A DNA stretch of 64,000 bases from Anaerococcus vaginalis (GCA_018363915.1 JAGZMY010000007.1:62001-126000); one strand, 5' to 3'; shown: positions 39,638 through 49,854, numbered from the stretch's first letter. The notes: generated by a model from the letters alone, not told the origin. Made by a program: numbers and translations.

Positions 39638-40612
39638 ATGAAGATAATTATAGATACTTATGGAGTAGATGACGGAATAAAAATTCCAATAGAAGGTGCA
39701 ATTAGTGCTTTAAAAGAAAAAGATTTTGTGCCAGTTTTTTCTGGAGATAAAGAAAAAATAGAAAAAATTATTGATGGAAGAATAAAATCCTACGAAATAA
39801 TAGATGCTAAAGACAAAATTGAAAATAATGAAGATCCAGTAAAGGCCATTAGAAGAAAAAAAGATTCTACAATGGTTAAAGCTTTCGAAAAATTAAATGA
39901 AGATGGTTACGATGGATTAGTTTCTGCAGGCTCAACAGGAGCAATTCTTGCAAGCGGATTATTTATTTCTGGAAGAATTAAAGGAATAAAAAGAGCTTGC
40001 ATTGCAACAAGCCTACCAACTTATGAAAATACAACTTTATTATTGGATACTGGGGCAAATATGGATTGCAAAGCAGAATTTTTAAAAGAATTTGCAATAA
40101 TGGGAAGTGTTTTTGCAAAAAATGTACTTCATATAGAAAATCCTACAGTTTCACTTTTAAATGTTGGAATCGAAGAACATAAGGGCAACAAATTAGCAAA
40201 AGAAACTTACAAATTATTGGAAGAATCTTCAATAAATTTCAAAGGAAATATTGAAGCAAGAGATTTATTTACTGGCAAGACTAATATAGTAATAGCAGAT
40301 GGATTTGACGGAAATATTGCTATAAAAACTGCAGAAGGTGTAATTAGTCTTTTCAGTAAGGAAATTAAAGATGCAATTTACAAATCATTTTCAACAAAAA
40401 TTGGGGGAGCCTTGATAAAAAATTCTTTAAAAGAAAATTTATCAAAATATAACTCAGATTCTATAGGAGGAGCTCCACTTTTGGGAGTAAACCAATATGT
40501 TTACAAGGCTCACGGCAATTCTAATGAAAAAGCATTTAGCTCAGCGATTTTAGGCTTAATAGATTATGTAAATACAAATACAATAGAAAAAATAAAAGGA
40601 GAATTAGAATGA
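39638..40612 (+). CDS. plsX: Phosphate acyltransferase PlsX
   Basis: A 324-residue peripheral membrane enzyme that makes acyl phosphate from acyl-ACP for phospholipid synthesis. Visible blocks: 'GLVSAGSTGAILASGLF', 'GANMDCKAEFLKEFAIMGSV', 'LLNVGIEEHKGNKLAKETY', 'VIADGFDGNIAIKTAEGV' and 'GGAPLLGVNQYVYKAHGNS'. The N-terminal 'DTYGVDDGIKIPIEG' replaces the more usual Asp-Ala-Met-Gly-Gly-Asp. It is followed by acpP with a four-base overlap. Confidence 0.95.
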   Translation: MKIIIDTYGVDDGIKIPIEGAISALKEKDFVPVFSGDKEKIEKIIDGRIKSYEIIDAKDKIENNEDPVKAIRRKKDSTMVKAFEKLNEDGYDGLVSAGSTGAILASGLFISGRIKGIKRACIATSLPTYENTTLLLDTGANMDCKAEFLKEFAIMGSVFAKNVLHIENPTVSLLNVGIEEHKGNKLAKETYKLLEESSINFKGNIEARDLFTGKTNIVIADGFDGNIAIKTAEGVISLFSKEIKDAIYKSFSTKIGGALIKNSLKENLSKYNSDSIGGAPLLGVNQYVYKAHGNSNEKAFSSAILGLIDYVNTNTIEKIKGELE

Positions 40613-40833
40613 TAAGAGAAGAATTAATTGAATTAGTAAAAGAAAATTTAGATATTAATGAAGATGAAATTGATTTTGAAAAAGAAATCACAGAATATGA
40701 CATAGATTCAATCGATATGCTTGATTTTATTATGGCAATTGAAGATAAGTATGACATAGAATTTTCTGATGACGAATTAGATGAAATCGAAAAATTTTCA
40801 GATGTAATATCTTTAATAGAAAGCAAAAATTAA
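40609..40833 (+). CDS. acpP: Acyl carrier protein
   Basis: A 74-residue acidic four-helix carrier. Ser34 in 'DIDSIDMLDF' is the phosphopantetheine attachment residue (Asp-Ser-Ile in place of the standard Asp-Ser-Leu). It overlaps plsX by four bases and touches rnc by one base. The plsX-acpP-rnc order indicates the housekeeping carrier for fatty acid synthesis, though fabD/fabG are not between them here. Confidence 0.93.
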   Translation: MIREELIELVKENLDINEDEIDFEKEITEYDIDSIDMLDFIMAIEDKYDIEFSDDELDEIEKFSDVISLIESKN

Positions 40834-41549
40834 TGAAATTAAGTAAAGAAAGATTAGAAAAAATTGAAAAACTTGAAGAGAGTATAGGCTACACTTTTAA
40901 AAATAAAAATCTTATTGATGTAGCCCTTACTCACTCTTCTTATATTAATGAGAGCAAGGATGAAAATAAATCATCAAACGAAAGATTGGAATTTTTGGGA
41001 GATAGCATTCTTGATTTAATTGTAAGCGAAGAACTTTACAAAAATCACAAAACATATCCAGAAGGAAAATTGACAAAAATAAGATCAAGGATAGTTTGTA
41101 CTTCATCTTTTTCAAAAGCAAGCGAAAAATTTAATTTATCTTCATATTTGTTGTTTGGAAAAGGAGAAGAAAGTCATAACGGTAGAGAAAAAAAATCTGT
41201 AAAAGCAGATACTTTTGAGGCTTTTTGTGCTGCAATTTATCTTGATGCAGGATATGATTTTCTAAAAGATTTTTTAATGAAAAATTATTATGAAATTGTA
41301 AAAGAACTTCTAGAAAATGACTTGCTTTTTATTGATTACAAAACAAAATTACAAGAATATTTTAACAAGACAAACAGAATAATTTTAAAATATAAACTTG
41401 TAAAAGAAGAAGGACCAGAGCATAATAAAACATTTTATATGGAAGTTTCAGCCAAAAATAAAAAACTTAGCACTGGCAAGGGAAAAAATAAAAAGGAAGC
41501 TGAACAAATGGCAGCAAGAATCGCTTATAAGAAGTTGACAAATGAGTAA
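40833..41549 (+). CDS. rnc: Ribonuclease III
   Basis: A 238-residue double-stranded-RNA endonuclease. The catalytic helix 'NERLEFLGDSILDLIVSEEL' carries the signature; the second acidic set is in 'KADTFEAFCAAIYLD'. The C-terminal dsRNA-binding domain covers ~165-236 ('YKTKLQEYFNKTNR', 'GKGKNKKEAEQMAARIAYKK'). The plsX-acpP-rnc-smc order is conserved in clostridia. Confidence 0.96.
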   Translation: MKLSKERLEKIEKLEESIGYTFKNKNLIDVALTHSSYINESKDENKSSNERLEFLGDSILDLIVSEELYKNHKTYPEGKLTKIRSRIVCTSSFSKASEKFNLSSYLLFGKGEESHNGREKKSVKADTFEAFCAAIYLDAGYDFLKDFLMKNYYEIVKELLENDLLFIDYKTKLQEYFNKTNRIILKYKLVKEEGPEHNKTFYMEVSAKNKKLSTGKGKNKKEAEQMAARIAYKKLTNE

Positions 41550-42618
41550 AAAAGAATATATAATACCAATTTTTATACCATTTTTGGGTTGTCCCCACGA
41601 TTGTGCTTTTTGCAATCAAGTCAAAATTACGAATTATAAGGACAATATAAATAAAGAAAATACTATAAGGCAAATTAATCAATACTTATCATATTTTCCA
41701 AAAAATGAAAATCTTAAAGAAATTGCATTTTTTGGTGGCTCATTTACAGGTCTTGATGAAAAAGTAATGATTTCTTATCTTGAAATTGCACTTAATTATA
41801 AAAAGAAGGGAATTATTGATAGAATCAGATTATCCACAAGACCTGATTATATAAATAATTCTATTCTTGATATATTAAAAAAATATGAGGTTGATGTAAT
41901 TGAACTTGGAATACAATCACTTGATAATGAAATATTAAATGCAAATGAGAGAGGTCATAGTAAAGAAGATTCAATTAGGGCAAGCAAATTAATAAAAGAT
42001 TATGGTTTTAAATTAGGTCATCAAATCATGCCTGGTCTTTATAAGGATTCTTTTGATAAAGCTATCAAAACAGGATTAGAGTCTATAAAAATGAATCCTG
42101 ATATGGTAAGAATATATCCGACTTTGGTTATAAAAGATACAAAACTTGAAAAATTATATAAAGAAGGTTTATATAAGCCTCTTAGTTTGGATGAAGCTAT
42201 TGAAATATCTAGTAGGCTTTATATGATTTATTCATACAAAAAAATTCCAGTAATAAGAATAGGACTTCAACCAACAGAAAATATAAATGAAAAAAAAGAT
42301 GTTGTTGCAGGGCCTTTTCATCCTTCAATTAGACAATTGGTTGAAACAAATATTCACAAAATTTATTTGGAAGAATTAATAAATAAGTATGGGCTAAAAA
42401 ATAAGATAAAAATTCATATATCAAACAGAGAAATTTCAATAATAGCTGGAAATAAAAAAGCAAACAAAAATTATTTTTACAAAAAATATGGCTTGGTTAT
42501 AAACTTTGAAAATGACGAAAATAATTTTATAGAGTATGAGGATAAAAAAATATCCTATGATATTGAAGATTTTATGAGAGAATTTGTAGAAAAAACTTAC
42601 GGTGGTGATTTATATTAG
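41542..42618 (+). CDS. Radical SAM protein, Elp3-like without acetyltransferase domain
   Basis: A 358-residue protein with the cluster motif CxxxCxxC ('FLGCPHDCAFCNQVKI'), then 'AFFGGSFTGLDEKVM', 'RLSTRPDYIN' and 'VIELGIQSLDNEILNANERG', which match the radical SAM core of the Elp3 group. The C-terminal half has no recognisable GNAT domain. Genes of this type sit between rnc and smc in many clostridia; a tRNA or other RNA modification role is assumed but not shown. It overlaps rnc by eight and smc by 17 bases. Confidence 0.88.
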   Translation: MSKKEYIIPIFIPFLGCPHDCAFCNQVKITNYKDNINKENTIRQINQYLSYFPKNENLKEIAFFGGSFTGLDEKVMISYLEIALNYKKKGIIDRIRLSTRPDYINNSILDILKKYEVDVIELGIQSLDNEILNANERGHSKEDSIRASKLIKDYGFKLGHQIMPGLYKDSFDKAIKTGLESIKMNPDMVRIYPTLVIKDTKLEKLYKEGLYKPLSLDEAIEISSRLYMIYSYKKIPVIRIGLQPTENINEKKDVVAGPFHPSIRQLVETNIHKIYLEELINKYGLKNKIKIHISNREISIIAGNKKANKNYFYKKYGLVINFENDENNFIEYEDKKISYDIEDFMREFVEKTYGGDLY

Positions 42619-45600
42619 ATTAGAAAGTGTTGAACTTAAAGGATTTAAGTCCTTTGCTAATAGGACAAAAATAAAATTTGATAATCAAATAACTGCTGTA
42701 GTTGGTCCAAATGGTTCTGGGAAATCAAATATAGCAGATGCCATAAAATGGGTTTTAGGTGAACAATCAGTAAAATCTTTGAGAGGAAAGAAGATGGATG
42801 ATGTAATCTTTCAAGGAGCTGATGACAAAAAACCTATGAATATGGCGGAAGTAAATCTTTCATTTAATAATAAAGATAGGGCTTTGTCTAGTGACTATGA
42901 TCTTGTAAAAATTTCTAGAAGAATTTTTAGAAATGGCGACAATGAATATAGGTTAAATGGAAAAAGAGTAAGACTTAAAGATATAAAAGAATTATTTTTG
43001 GATACAGGTATTGGGAAAGAAGGATATTCTGTAATAGGTCAAGGAAGAATTGATGAAATTTTAAATTCATCAAATCAAGAAAGAAGAAATATTTTTGAAG
43101 AAGCAAGTGGTATTGCAACTCACAAATATAGAAGAGAAGAATCCCTAAAAAAACTATCTAAGGTTGATGAAGATCTTGAGATAATTCAAAGAGAGTGGGA
43201 CTACAAAAATAAGGATAAAAATAAGCTTGAAATTGAAGCGAAAAATTTTGATAAATATATTGAAATTGAAAGCTTGCTTAATGAAAAAGCATATTTATTT
43301 TATGCAAATAAATCAAAGTCTTTAAACGAAAAAAATAAAGATTTAATTGAACAAATTAAAATTTTAAAAAATAATCAAGAAGAAAAAACTAGAGAATTTG
43401 ATAAAATAAATGAATCATTATTGCCAATAGCAGAAAATATCAGAGATTTAGAAAATAAATATAAAAATCTTAACCAAAGTATTTTAGATAATGAAAAAAA
43501 TATTGATAAGTACACTAATAAGATAAATCTTGACAGGCAAAAACTTCTTTATAACAAAAAAGATTTAGAAAGAAATAACAGTGATTTTAAATCTTATGAT
43601 GAGAAATTTAAAAATTATGAGCTTTCTCTAAAAAATCAAAAAGATAAGCTTGAAAATACAAAAAATATAATAAAGAATTTAGAAGAAAAAAATAGAAAAT
43701 TATCAGAGAAAAAAGGTGAAAGTATTGCATTATTATCTTCAATACAAAAAGAAATTGAAAGATTAAAAAAAGAAGGCGAAGATTTAAATAAATTAATATA
43801 TGACTATGATATAGATCAAAAAACAAGAACAATTCTTGAAAAACAAAGATTTGAAAATAACAAGATAATCAATGAAAAAATTCAAGAATTAAATTCTGAT
43901 TTGTCAAATATTAGCAAAGATTTAAATGAATTGGAAAATGAAAAAGAAAATCTTTCAAAAGATATTGAAGAAAAAAATACAAATCTTGAAAAGATAAAAG
44001 AAAAAATTTTAAATGAAATAAATAAAAAAGATGATTTAGAAAAAGCAATCAACCAAAACAAACTTTCTTGCAAAGAAGAAATATCAAATTATAAGATACA
44101 AAAGTCTTTGATGGAAAGAAATGAAGGGTATTTTTATTCTGTTTCAGATTTTTTGAAAAAAACCAAAAATACAGAGATTGAAAAATTATATATAAATACC
44201 CTAGCAAATCTTATAACTGTAAAATCAGGTTATGAAGAGATAATTGAAAATCTTATAGGTCAAGGGCTTCAAAATATTGTAACATGGTCAAAAAAAGATA
44301 CTAGGGAGATAATTAATTTTGTAAATAAAAATAAGCTTGGCAGAATTACATTTTTACCTTTGGATTCAATAAAACAAAATAAAAAAGCTAGAGTTGAAGA
44401 AAAAGAAGTTATAGCAATGGCTTATGATTTGGTTAGTTTTGATTCGAAACTTGAAAATATTATTAATCATTTTCTTTCAAATACGGTTGTTGTAAAAAAT
44501 ATAGACGATGCTGTAAGCTTATCAAACAAAATTAAGGGATATAGGATAATTTCTTTAAATCTTGATTTAATTAATACTTGGGGTTCAATGGTTGCCGGAG
44601 TTAATAAGGCTAGAAAATCAAATATTAATATCCTAAATAGAAATAAAAAAATAAATGAAATTAAGTCTAGGATAAATAAATTAAGAAATGAAAGAAATGA
44701 CTTATTAGAAAATTATAATTCTTTAAATATAAAATTAGAAGAAAATCAAAGATTAAGGCAAACAAAAGAAGATGAATTAGTAAAAGCTAATGAAAATTTA
44801 ATAGATATAAGGTCTATTTTTGACAAAAAAAATTATCAAAAGCAAAGTCTAATTCAAAGAATTGACGAGTTAAAAGAATCTTTGAATGAATTAAAAGAAG
44901 AAGAAAATTTCAAAGATATAGAAAAAATCAAATTAAAACTTTCAAATGTAAAAAAAGAAGATGAGATTTTAAAGGAAAAATCTATTGAAAATAGCAAACT
45001 AATAAATGATTTATCCAACGAAATATTTAAAAACAAAAATAGTATTGAAATAAATACAAGAGATTTAAATATTTTAGAAAATAGGATAAGTGAAGATGAA
45101 AATAGTCTTTTGAATTTGAAACAAAATATAGAATTCAATCAAAAGATGAAAAAATCCTTAGAAGAAAGTTTGATAAATTTAGAAAAAGAAATAAGTGCTT
45201 GTGAAAATAAAGTTGTAGACACAAAAGAAAGAGTAAAAGAAGACGAGAAAAATAAAATAAAGATTTCTATGGAAATTGATGAGAAGAAAAACTCTAATCA
45301 TAAGTTATTATCTCTATCTAAAAATATAGAAAATGAATTAAATGAATATTCTATGAAAATAGTGAAGTTTAATTACAAACTTGAAGCTATAAGCAAGGAT
45401 TTGAAAAATTTAGAAGATGAAATTAGACCATTTATTTCAAAATCGCTAGAAGATTTAAAAGAAAATAATTACGCAAATTCTTCAAAGCAAATTAAAAAGG
45501 AAGAATTATTTAATCTTCAAAAAAAATTGACTCAAGTCGGATTTTTTGATGAAAATTCAAAAGAAGATTTTGAAAAAGCCTACAAAGAATTTGAATTTTT

Positions 45601-46135
45601 AGATAAGCAAAAAATTGACCTTGAAAAGTCCAAAAAAGATATTGAAAAAATGATAAAAAAACTTGAAGAAGATATGAAAGATGAATTTATCAAAAATTTC
45701 AATATAATTGATGAAAAATTCCAAAGGATATTTAAGGAATTGTTTATGGGAGGAAAGGCAAAGCTAAGCCTTGATTCAAATGATTTATTAGATGCGGGAA
45801 TTGATATATCCGCTTGCCCTCCAGGTAAAAGTACAAAAAATATAAGCTTATTATCTGGTGGGGAAAAATCACTAACGGCTGTGGCTTTATTATTTGCAAT
45901 ATTTGAAACAAATCCTGCTCCATTTTCTTTATTAGATGAGATTGATGCGGCTATGGACGAATCAAATATAAAAAGATATATAGATTATTTAAAATCCTTA
46001 TCTGACAAAACTCAATTTATAATGATAACTCACAGACAAACTACCATGCAATTGGCAGAAAAAATTCATGGAGTTACAATTGGCGATGGTGGAATTTCAA
46101 AAATTTATTCGATAGACTTTGATGATGAAAAATAG
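42602..46135 (+). CDS. smc: Chromosome segregation protein SMC
   Basis: A 1177-residue ATPase that compacts and segregates chromosomes with ScpA and ScpB. Walker A 'GPNGSGKSNIADAIKWVLG' lies near the N-terminus. Long coiled coils occupy ~165-500 and ~660-1030. The hinge lies at ~505-650 ('GQGLQNIVTWSKKDTREI', 'GSMVAGVNKA'). The signature 'LLSGGEKSLTAVALLFAI' and Walker B 'FSLLDEIDAAMDESN' lie near the C-terminus. The start is GTG (42602 or 42605), inside the previous gene with no strong site. The ftsY gene that often follows is absent. Confidence 0.96.
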   Translation: MVIYIRLESVELKGFKSFANRTKIKFDNQITAVVGPNGSGKSNIADAIKWVLGEQSVKSLRGKKMDDVIFQGADDKKPMNMAEVNLSFNNKDRALSSDYDLVKISRRIFRNGDNEYRLNGKRVRLKDIKELFLDTGIGKEGYSVIGQGRIDEILNSSNQERRNIFEEASGIATHKYRREESLKKLSKVDEDLEIIQREWDYKNKDKNKLEIEAKNFDKYIEIESLLNEKAYLFYANKSKSLNEKNKDLIEQIKILKNNQEEKTREFDKINESLLPIAENIRDLENKYKNLNQSILDNEKNIDKYTNKINLDRQKLLYNKKDLERNNSDFKSYDEKFKNYELSLKNQKDKLENTKNIIKNLEEKNRKLSEKKGESIALLSSIQKEIERLKKEGEDLNKLIYDYDIDQKTRTILEKQRFENNKIINEKIQELNSDLSNISKDLNELENEKENLSKDIEEKNTNLEKIKEKILNEINKKDDLEKAINQNKLSCKEEISNYKIQKSLMERNEGYFYSVSDFLKKTKNTEIEKLYINTLANLITVKSGYEEIIENLIGQGLQNIVTWSKKDTREIINFVNKNKLGRITFLPLDSIKQNKKARVEEKEVIAMAYDLVSFDSKLENIINHFLSNTVVVKNIDDAVSLSNKIKGYRIISLNLDLINTWGSMVAGVNKARKSNINILNRNKKINEIKSRINKLRNERNDLLENYNSLNIKLEENQRLRQTKEDELVKANENLIDIRSIFDKKNYQKQSLIQRIDELKESLNELKEEENFKDIEKIKLKLSNVKKEDEILKEKSIENSKLINDLSNEIFKNKNSIEINTRDLNILENRISEDENSLLNLKQNIEFNQKMKKSLEESLINLEKEISACENKVVDTKERVKEDEKNKIKISMEIDEKKNSNHKLLSLSKNIENELNEYSMKIVKFNYKLEAISKDLKNLEDEIRPFISKSLEDLKENNYANSSKQIKKEELFNLQKKLTQVGFFDENSKEDFEKAYKEFEFLDKQKIDLEKSKKDIEKMIKKLEEDMKDEFIKNFNIIDEKFQRIFKELFMGGKAKLSLDSNDLLDAGIDISACPPGKSTKNISLLSGGEKSLTAVALLFAIFETNPAPFSLLDEIDAAMDESNIKRYIDYLKSLSDKTQFIMITHRQTTMQLAEKIHGVTIGDGGISKIYSIDFDDEK

Positions 46136-46146
46136 AAGGAGAAAAA

Positions 46147-46611
46147 ATGGCAATTAGAAATATAAGACAAGTTGGAGATCCTATTTTAAGAAAAACTTCA
46201 AAAGAAGTAAAAGAAGTTAATGATAGAATTAAAATTTTATTAGATGATATGGCAGAAACAATGTATAAGGCTGATGGAGTTGGACTTGCAGCACCACAAG
46301 TAGGACTTTTAAAAAGAGTTATAGTTGTGGATGTTAGAGATGAAGACGGTTTGATTAAACTTGTAAATCCAGAAATTATTGAAAAAGATGGAGAACAAGT
46401 TGGAGTTGAAGGATGTCTTTCGGTTCCAAATTTCAATGCAAATGTAAAAAGACCTGCCCATGTTGTTGTAAAATATTTAGACGAAAATGGAGATGAGAAA
46501 AAAATAGAAGCTGAAGGCCTAAAAGCTGTAGCTCTTTGCCATGAAATTGATCATTTAAATGGGATTTTATTTATAGATAATTATGAAGAGGAAGTTAAAT
46601 TTGACGAATAA
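46147..46611 (+). CDS. def: Peptide deformylase
   Basis: A 154-residue metalloenzyme that removes the formyl group from nascent proteins. All three motifs are intact: 'GVGLAAPQVG' (motif 1), 'EGCLSVP' (motif 2, Cys ligand) and 'HEIDHLNG' (motif 3, two His ligands and catalytic Glu). AGAAGGAG precedes the ATG. It is paired with fmt, which adds the formyl group. Confidence 0.97.
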   Translation: MAIRNIRQVGDPILRKTSKEVKEVNDRIKILLDDMAETMYKADGVGLAAPQVGLLKRVIVVDVRDEDGLIKLVNPEIIEKDGEQVGVEGCLSVPNFNANVKRPAHVVVKYLDENGDEKKIEAEGLKAVALCHEIDHLNGILFIDNYEEEVKFDE

Positions 46612-47542
46612 AATAAATATATGTTTTATGGGAAGTCCAAAGTTTTCGCTAGAAACTTTGGATATTCTTAATAAAAACGAAAATATAAACCTAAGTTTAG
46701 TAGTAAGTGGAAAAGATAAAAAAAGAAATAGAAATAAATTTAAGCCAACAGTGGTTAAGCAATATGCTTTGGATAATAATATTGAAGTTGTTACTCCAGA
46801 TAGTGTAAACACAGATGAGTTTATAAATTTATTAAAAGAAAAAAATATTGATTATATAGTAGTAGTTGCTTTTGGTCAGTTGATAAAAGAAAAATTATTA
46901 GAAGAATATAAAAATAAAATAATCAACTTGCATCCATCATCTTTACCAAAATACAGAGGCTCTAGTCCAGTACAATTTAGCCTATTAAATGGTGACAAAA
47001 AAACTCATGCATCAGCCATGCTTATAGAAAAAGGAATGGATTCTGGAGATATTATAAATCAAAAAGAAGTTGAAATAAAGGCTGAAGATGATTTTACATC
47101 TTTAAGTGAAAAACTATCAAAAATTGGAAGTGAAGTTATACTTGAGTCTGTATTAAATTATGATGAGTTTATGAAAAATAGAATAAAGCAAGATAATGAC
47201 AGGGCAACTTTTACAAAAAAAATTACAAAAGAAATGGGAAAGATTGATTTTAATCAATCAAAAGAAGAAATAATAAATAAAATTAGAGCTTTTGTAGAAT
47301 TTCCAAAGGCATATTTTTCATATAAAAACGAAAATGTAAAAATTTTAAAAGCAAGCCCAGTTGAAATTGAAAATCCAAAAATATCTTTTGTATATAAGGC
47401 TAACAAAAGTGATAAAATTATTATTGGCTGTAAAAATGGCGGGATAAGAATTGAAAAAATTCAATTTCCAGGCAAAAAAGCTATGGATACAAAATCTTTT
47501 TTACTTGGAAATGATTTTGAAGAAGGAATTTATTTAGGATAA
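46601..47542 (+). CDS. fmt: Methionyl-tRNA formyltransferase
   Basis: A 313-residue enzyme that formylates initiator Met-tRNA. Blocks: 'ICFMGSPKFSLETL', the catalytic 'NLHPSSLPKYRGSSPVQFSL' (Asn and His), 'AMLIEKGMDSGDII' and the OB-fold C-terminus 'RAFVEFPKAYF'. A TTG at 46601 is preferred since GAGGAAG lies upstream; an ATG at 46583 would add six residues but lacks a site. It overlaps def by 11 bases. Confidence 0.95.
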   Translation: MTNKINICFMGSPKFSLETLDILNKNENINLSLVVSGKDKKRNRNKFKPTVVKQYALDNNIEVVTPDSVNTDEFINLLKEKNIDYIVVVAFGQLIKEKLLEEYKNKIINLHPSSLPKYRGSSPVQFSLLNGDKKTHASAMLIEKGMDSGDIINQKEVEIKAEDDFTSLSEKLSKIGSEVILESVLNYDEFMKNRIKQDNDRATFTKKITKEMGKIDFNQSKEEIINKIRAFVEFPKAYFSYKNENVKILKASPVEIENPKISFVYKANKSDKIIIGCKNGGIRIEKIQFPGKKAMDTKSFLLGNDFEEGIYLG

Positions 47543-47543
47543 T

Positions 47544-48824
47544 ATGGAAGATTTTAAATTAATATTAGATGGACTTTATAGAATTTCCTACAAAAATGAA
47601 AAATCTACAGATATTATTAATGAAATAGCAAAAAAAGTAGAAGACATTTCCTATATAACAAAAAACATATATGGAGTTTTGGAAAATAAGTTATATCTTG
47701 AGTATATTTTGGCAAAATTGTCAAAAATAAAAGTAAAAAAATTGGACAAAAAAGTAAAACTTATTTTGTTAATTGGAGTTTATAATATTCATTTTTTAGA
47801 TAGAAAAAATTATGCAATAGTAAATGAATTAGTAAATCTTACCAAAAAAGTTTCTTTTAAATCAAAATCTTTTGTAAATGCTATTTTAAGATCATATATA
47901 AGAGATGAAAAAAATTTATCAAAAATAAATATAGAAAATGATGAAGAATTTAATTCGATAAAATATTCCATGCCTTTGTGGATTATAAAATATTTAAATG
48001 ATTCATACGGGAAAGATTATACTCAAAAATTTTTAGATTCTTTGAATAAGGAAAGAAAATTATCTATAAGGATAAATAAAACAAAAATCACAAGAGAAAA
48101 ATTAAAAAATCTTTTGGAAGATAAGGGATATATTGTAGAAGACTCTTTGATTTCGACTTTAAGCCTTGTAATTAAAAATCCTAAGTCTTTAGCAAGCACA
48201 GAAGAATTTAAAAAAGGATTTTTTACAATCCAATCAGAAGCTTCTATAAAAGTTTGTGAGATTCTTAATCCTAAAAAAAATTCAAATATTTTAGATATAT
48301 GTGCAGCTCCAGGAACAAAGACATCTTTATTAGCTGAACTTTGCAACAATTCATCAAAAATAATTGCAAATGATATTTCTTTTAATAAATTATCAAAAAT
48401 AAATGAAAATATTAAAAGATTAGGACTAAAAAATATAGAAATTACAAATTTTGATGCTAGTATTTTAAAGGAAGAATACAAAGAAAAATTTGATTATATT
48501 TTATGCGATTTGCCATGTTCTGGTCTTGGGGTTATGGATAGAAAACCAGAGATAAGATATAATAGGACTATGGAAGATGTTATTAGTCTTTCAAAACTTC
48601 AAAAAAATATTTTGGATAAGGCTTTTTTATATTTAAAAACAGGTGGGATTTTGGTATTTTCTACTTGTACAATTGGAAATATTGAAAATAAAGATAATTT
48701 CAATTATTTATCCAAGAAAAAAAGGCTTAAAAATATAAAAATTAACGGAAAAGATTACTTGGAATTTAATAGTTTTGAAGATAAAACTGATGGATTTTTC
48801 TTAACAAAATTTGAAAAGATATGA
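47544..48824 (+). CDS. rsmB: 16S rRNA (cytosine-967-C5)-methyltransferase
   Basis: A 426-residue protein. Residues ~1-135 form a NusB-like RNA-binding domain ('KLILLIGVYNIHFLDRKNYA'). The methyltransferase part has the SAM motif 'ICAAPGTKTSLLAEL' near 252, 'DYILCDLPCSGLG' (catalytic-type Cys) and 'LVFSTCTIGNIENK' with the nucleophile near 374. It starts one base after the fmt stop and overlaps rlmN by four. Confidence 0.94.
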   Translation: MEDFKLILDGLYRISYKNEKSTDIINEIAKKVEDISYITKNIYGVLENKLYLEYILAKLSKIKVKKLDKKVKLILLIGVYNIHFLDRKNYAIVNELVNLTKKVSFKSKSFVNAILRSYIRDEKNLSKINIENDEEFNSIKYSMPLWIIKYLNDSYGKDYTQKFLDSLNKERKLSIRINKTKITREKLKNLLEDKGYIVEDSLISTLSLVIKNPKSLASTEEFKKGFFTIQSEASIKVCEILNPKKNSNILDICAAPGTKTSLLAELCNNSSKIIANDISFNKLSKINENIKRLGLKNIEITNFDASILKEEYKEKFDYILCDLPCSGLGVMDRKPEIRYNRTMEDVISLSKLQKNILDKAFLYLKTGGILVFSTCTIGNIENKDNFNYLSKKKRLKNIKINGKDYLEFNSFEDKTDGFFLTKFEKI

Positions 48825-49852
48825 TTATGAAACAAACAATAAATGACAAAACTATCAAAGAATTAGAAGAAATTTTTAAAAATTTAGGATTTCAAAAATT
48901 TAGGGCAAAACAAGTTTTTAGGCAAATTCATGTAAATAAAATAAATGATTTTTCTAAAATGACTGATTTGTCAAAAGATATGAGGGAAAAACTAGATCAA
49001 ATTTTCTATTTTCCAAAGATTAAAATTTTAAAAGAATTTAAATCTAATTTGGACAAAACAAAAAAATATTTATTTGAACTTGATGATGGAAATATTATTG
49101 AAGCTGTTTTTATGGAATACAATAATAGAAATACAATTTGTATTTCGTCACAAGTAGGATGCAAAATGGGATGCAAATTTTGTGCATCTACTAAAAATGG
49201 GCTTGAAAGATCTTTATTAGCATCTGAAATAATAGAAGAAATTTATCTTTTAGAAAGAGAAAATTCAGATATTAATAATATTGTTGTCATGGGGATAGGA
49301 GAGCCTCTAGACAATTTTTCAAATATAGAAAAATTTATTAAAATAATTACAGATGACAATGGAAGAAATTTATCTCACAGAGCAATAACAATTTCTACTG
49401 TAGGACTTGTTGATAAAATTTATAAGCTTGCAGATTTGGGATATGATATTAATTTGGCTGTTTCCCTACATTATGCTTTTGATAAAAAAAGAATGGAATA
49501 TATGCCAAGTGCAAAAAAATATAAAATAAAAGATATTGTTAAAGCTTGTGATTATTATTTTGAAAAAACAAAAAGAAGAATTTCTTATGAATATGTTGTC
49601 ATAGATGGGGTAAATAATTTAAAAGAAGACATTGATAAATTGGAGAAACTTTTTAAAGGTAAAAATATTCATATAAATCTTATTCCTTTAAATCCAATAG
49701 AAGAATTTAAATATTCAAAAACTAAGTCTAATGTAATGGATCAATTTCAAAAAAAATTATCAACTAAGGGTTTAAATGCAACTATAAGAAGATCAATGGG
49801 CTCAGATATTGATGCATCATGTGGACAACTTAGAAATAACTATGCGAGGTAG
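48821..49852 (+). CDS. rlmN: 23S rRNA (adenine-2503-C2) / tRNA (adenine-37-C2) methyltransferase
   Basis: A 343-residue radical SAM enzyme. The cluster motif CxxxCxxC reads 'GCKMGCKFCASTKNGLERSL' (residues ~113-120). Further blocks are 'VVMGIGEPLDNF', 'ISTVGLVDKIYKLAD' and the C-terminal 'RRSMGSDIDASCGQL', which supplies the second catalytic Cys. This last Cys separates it from cfr-like look-alikes only in part, but the fmt-rsmB-rlmN-stp order supports housekeeping rlmN. An ATG at 48827 is an alternative start. Confidence 0.96.
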   Translation: MIMKQTINDKTIKELEEIFKNLGFQKFRAKQVFRQIHVNKINDFSKMTDLSKDMREKLDQIFYFPKIKILKEFKSNLDKTKKYLFELDDGNIIEAVFMEYNNRNTICISSQVGCKMGCKFCASTKNGLERSLLASEIIEEIYLLERENSDINNIVVMGIGEPLDNFSNIEKFIKIITDDNGRNLSHRAITISTVGLVDKIYKLADLGYDINLAVSLHYAFDKKRMEYMPSAKKYKIKDIVKACDYYFEKTKRRISYEYVVIDGVNNLKEDIDKLEKLFKGKNIHINLIPLNPIEEFKYSKTKSNVMDQFQKKLSTKGLNATIRRSMGSDIDASCGQLRNNYAR

Positions 49853-49854
49853 AA

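Noticed and set aside
43250..45600. Long A-rich, repetitive stretch
   Set aside because: It encodes the Lys/Glu-rich coiled coils of SMC and is not a DNA repeat.
48821..49852. Possible cfr-type resistance methyltransferase
   Set aside because: The fmt-rsmB-rlmN-stp-prkC context and the overall sequence fit the housekeeping rlmN.
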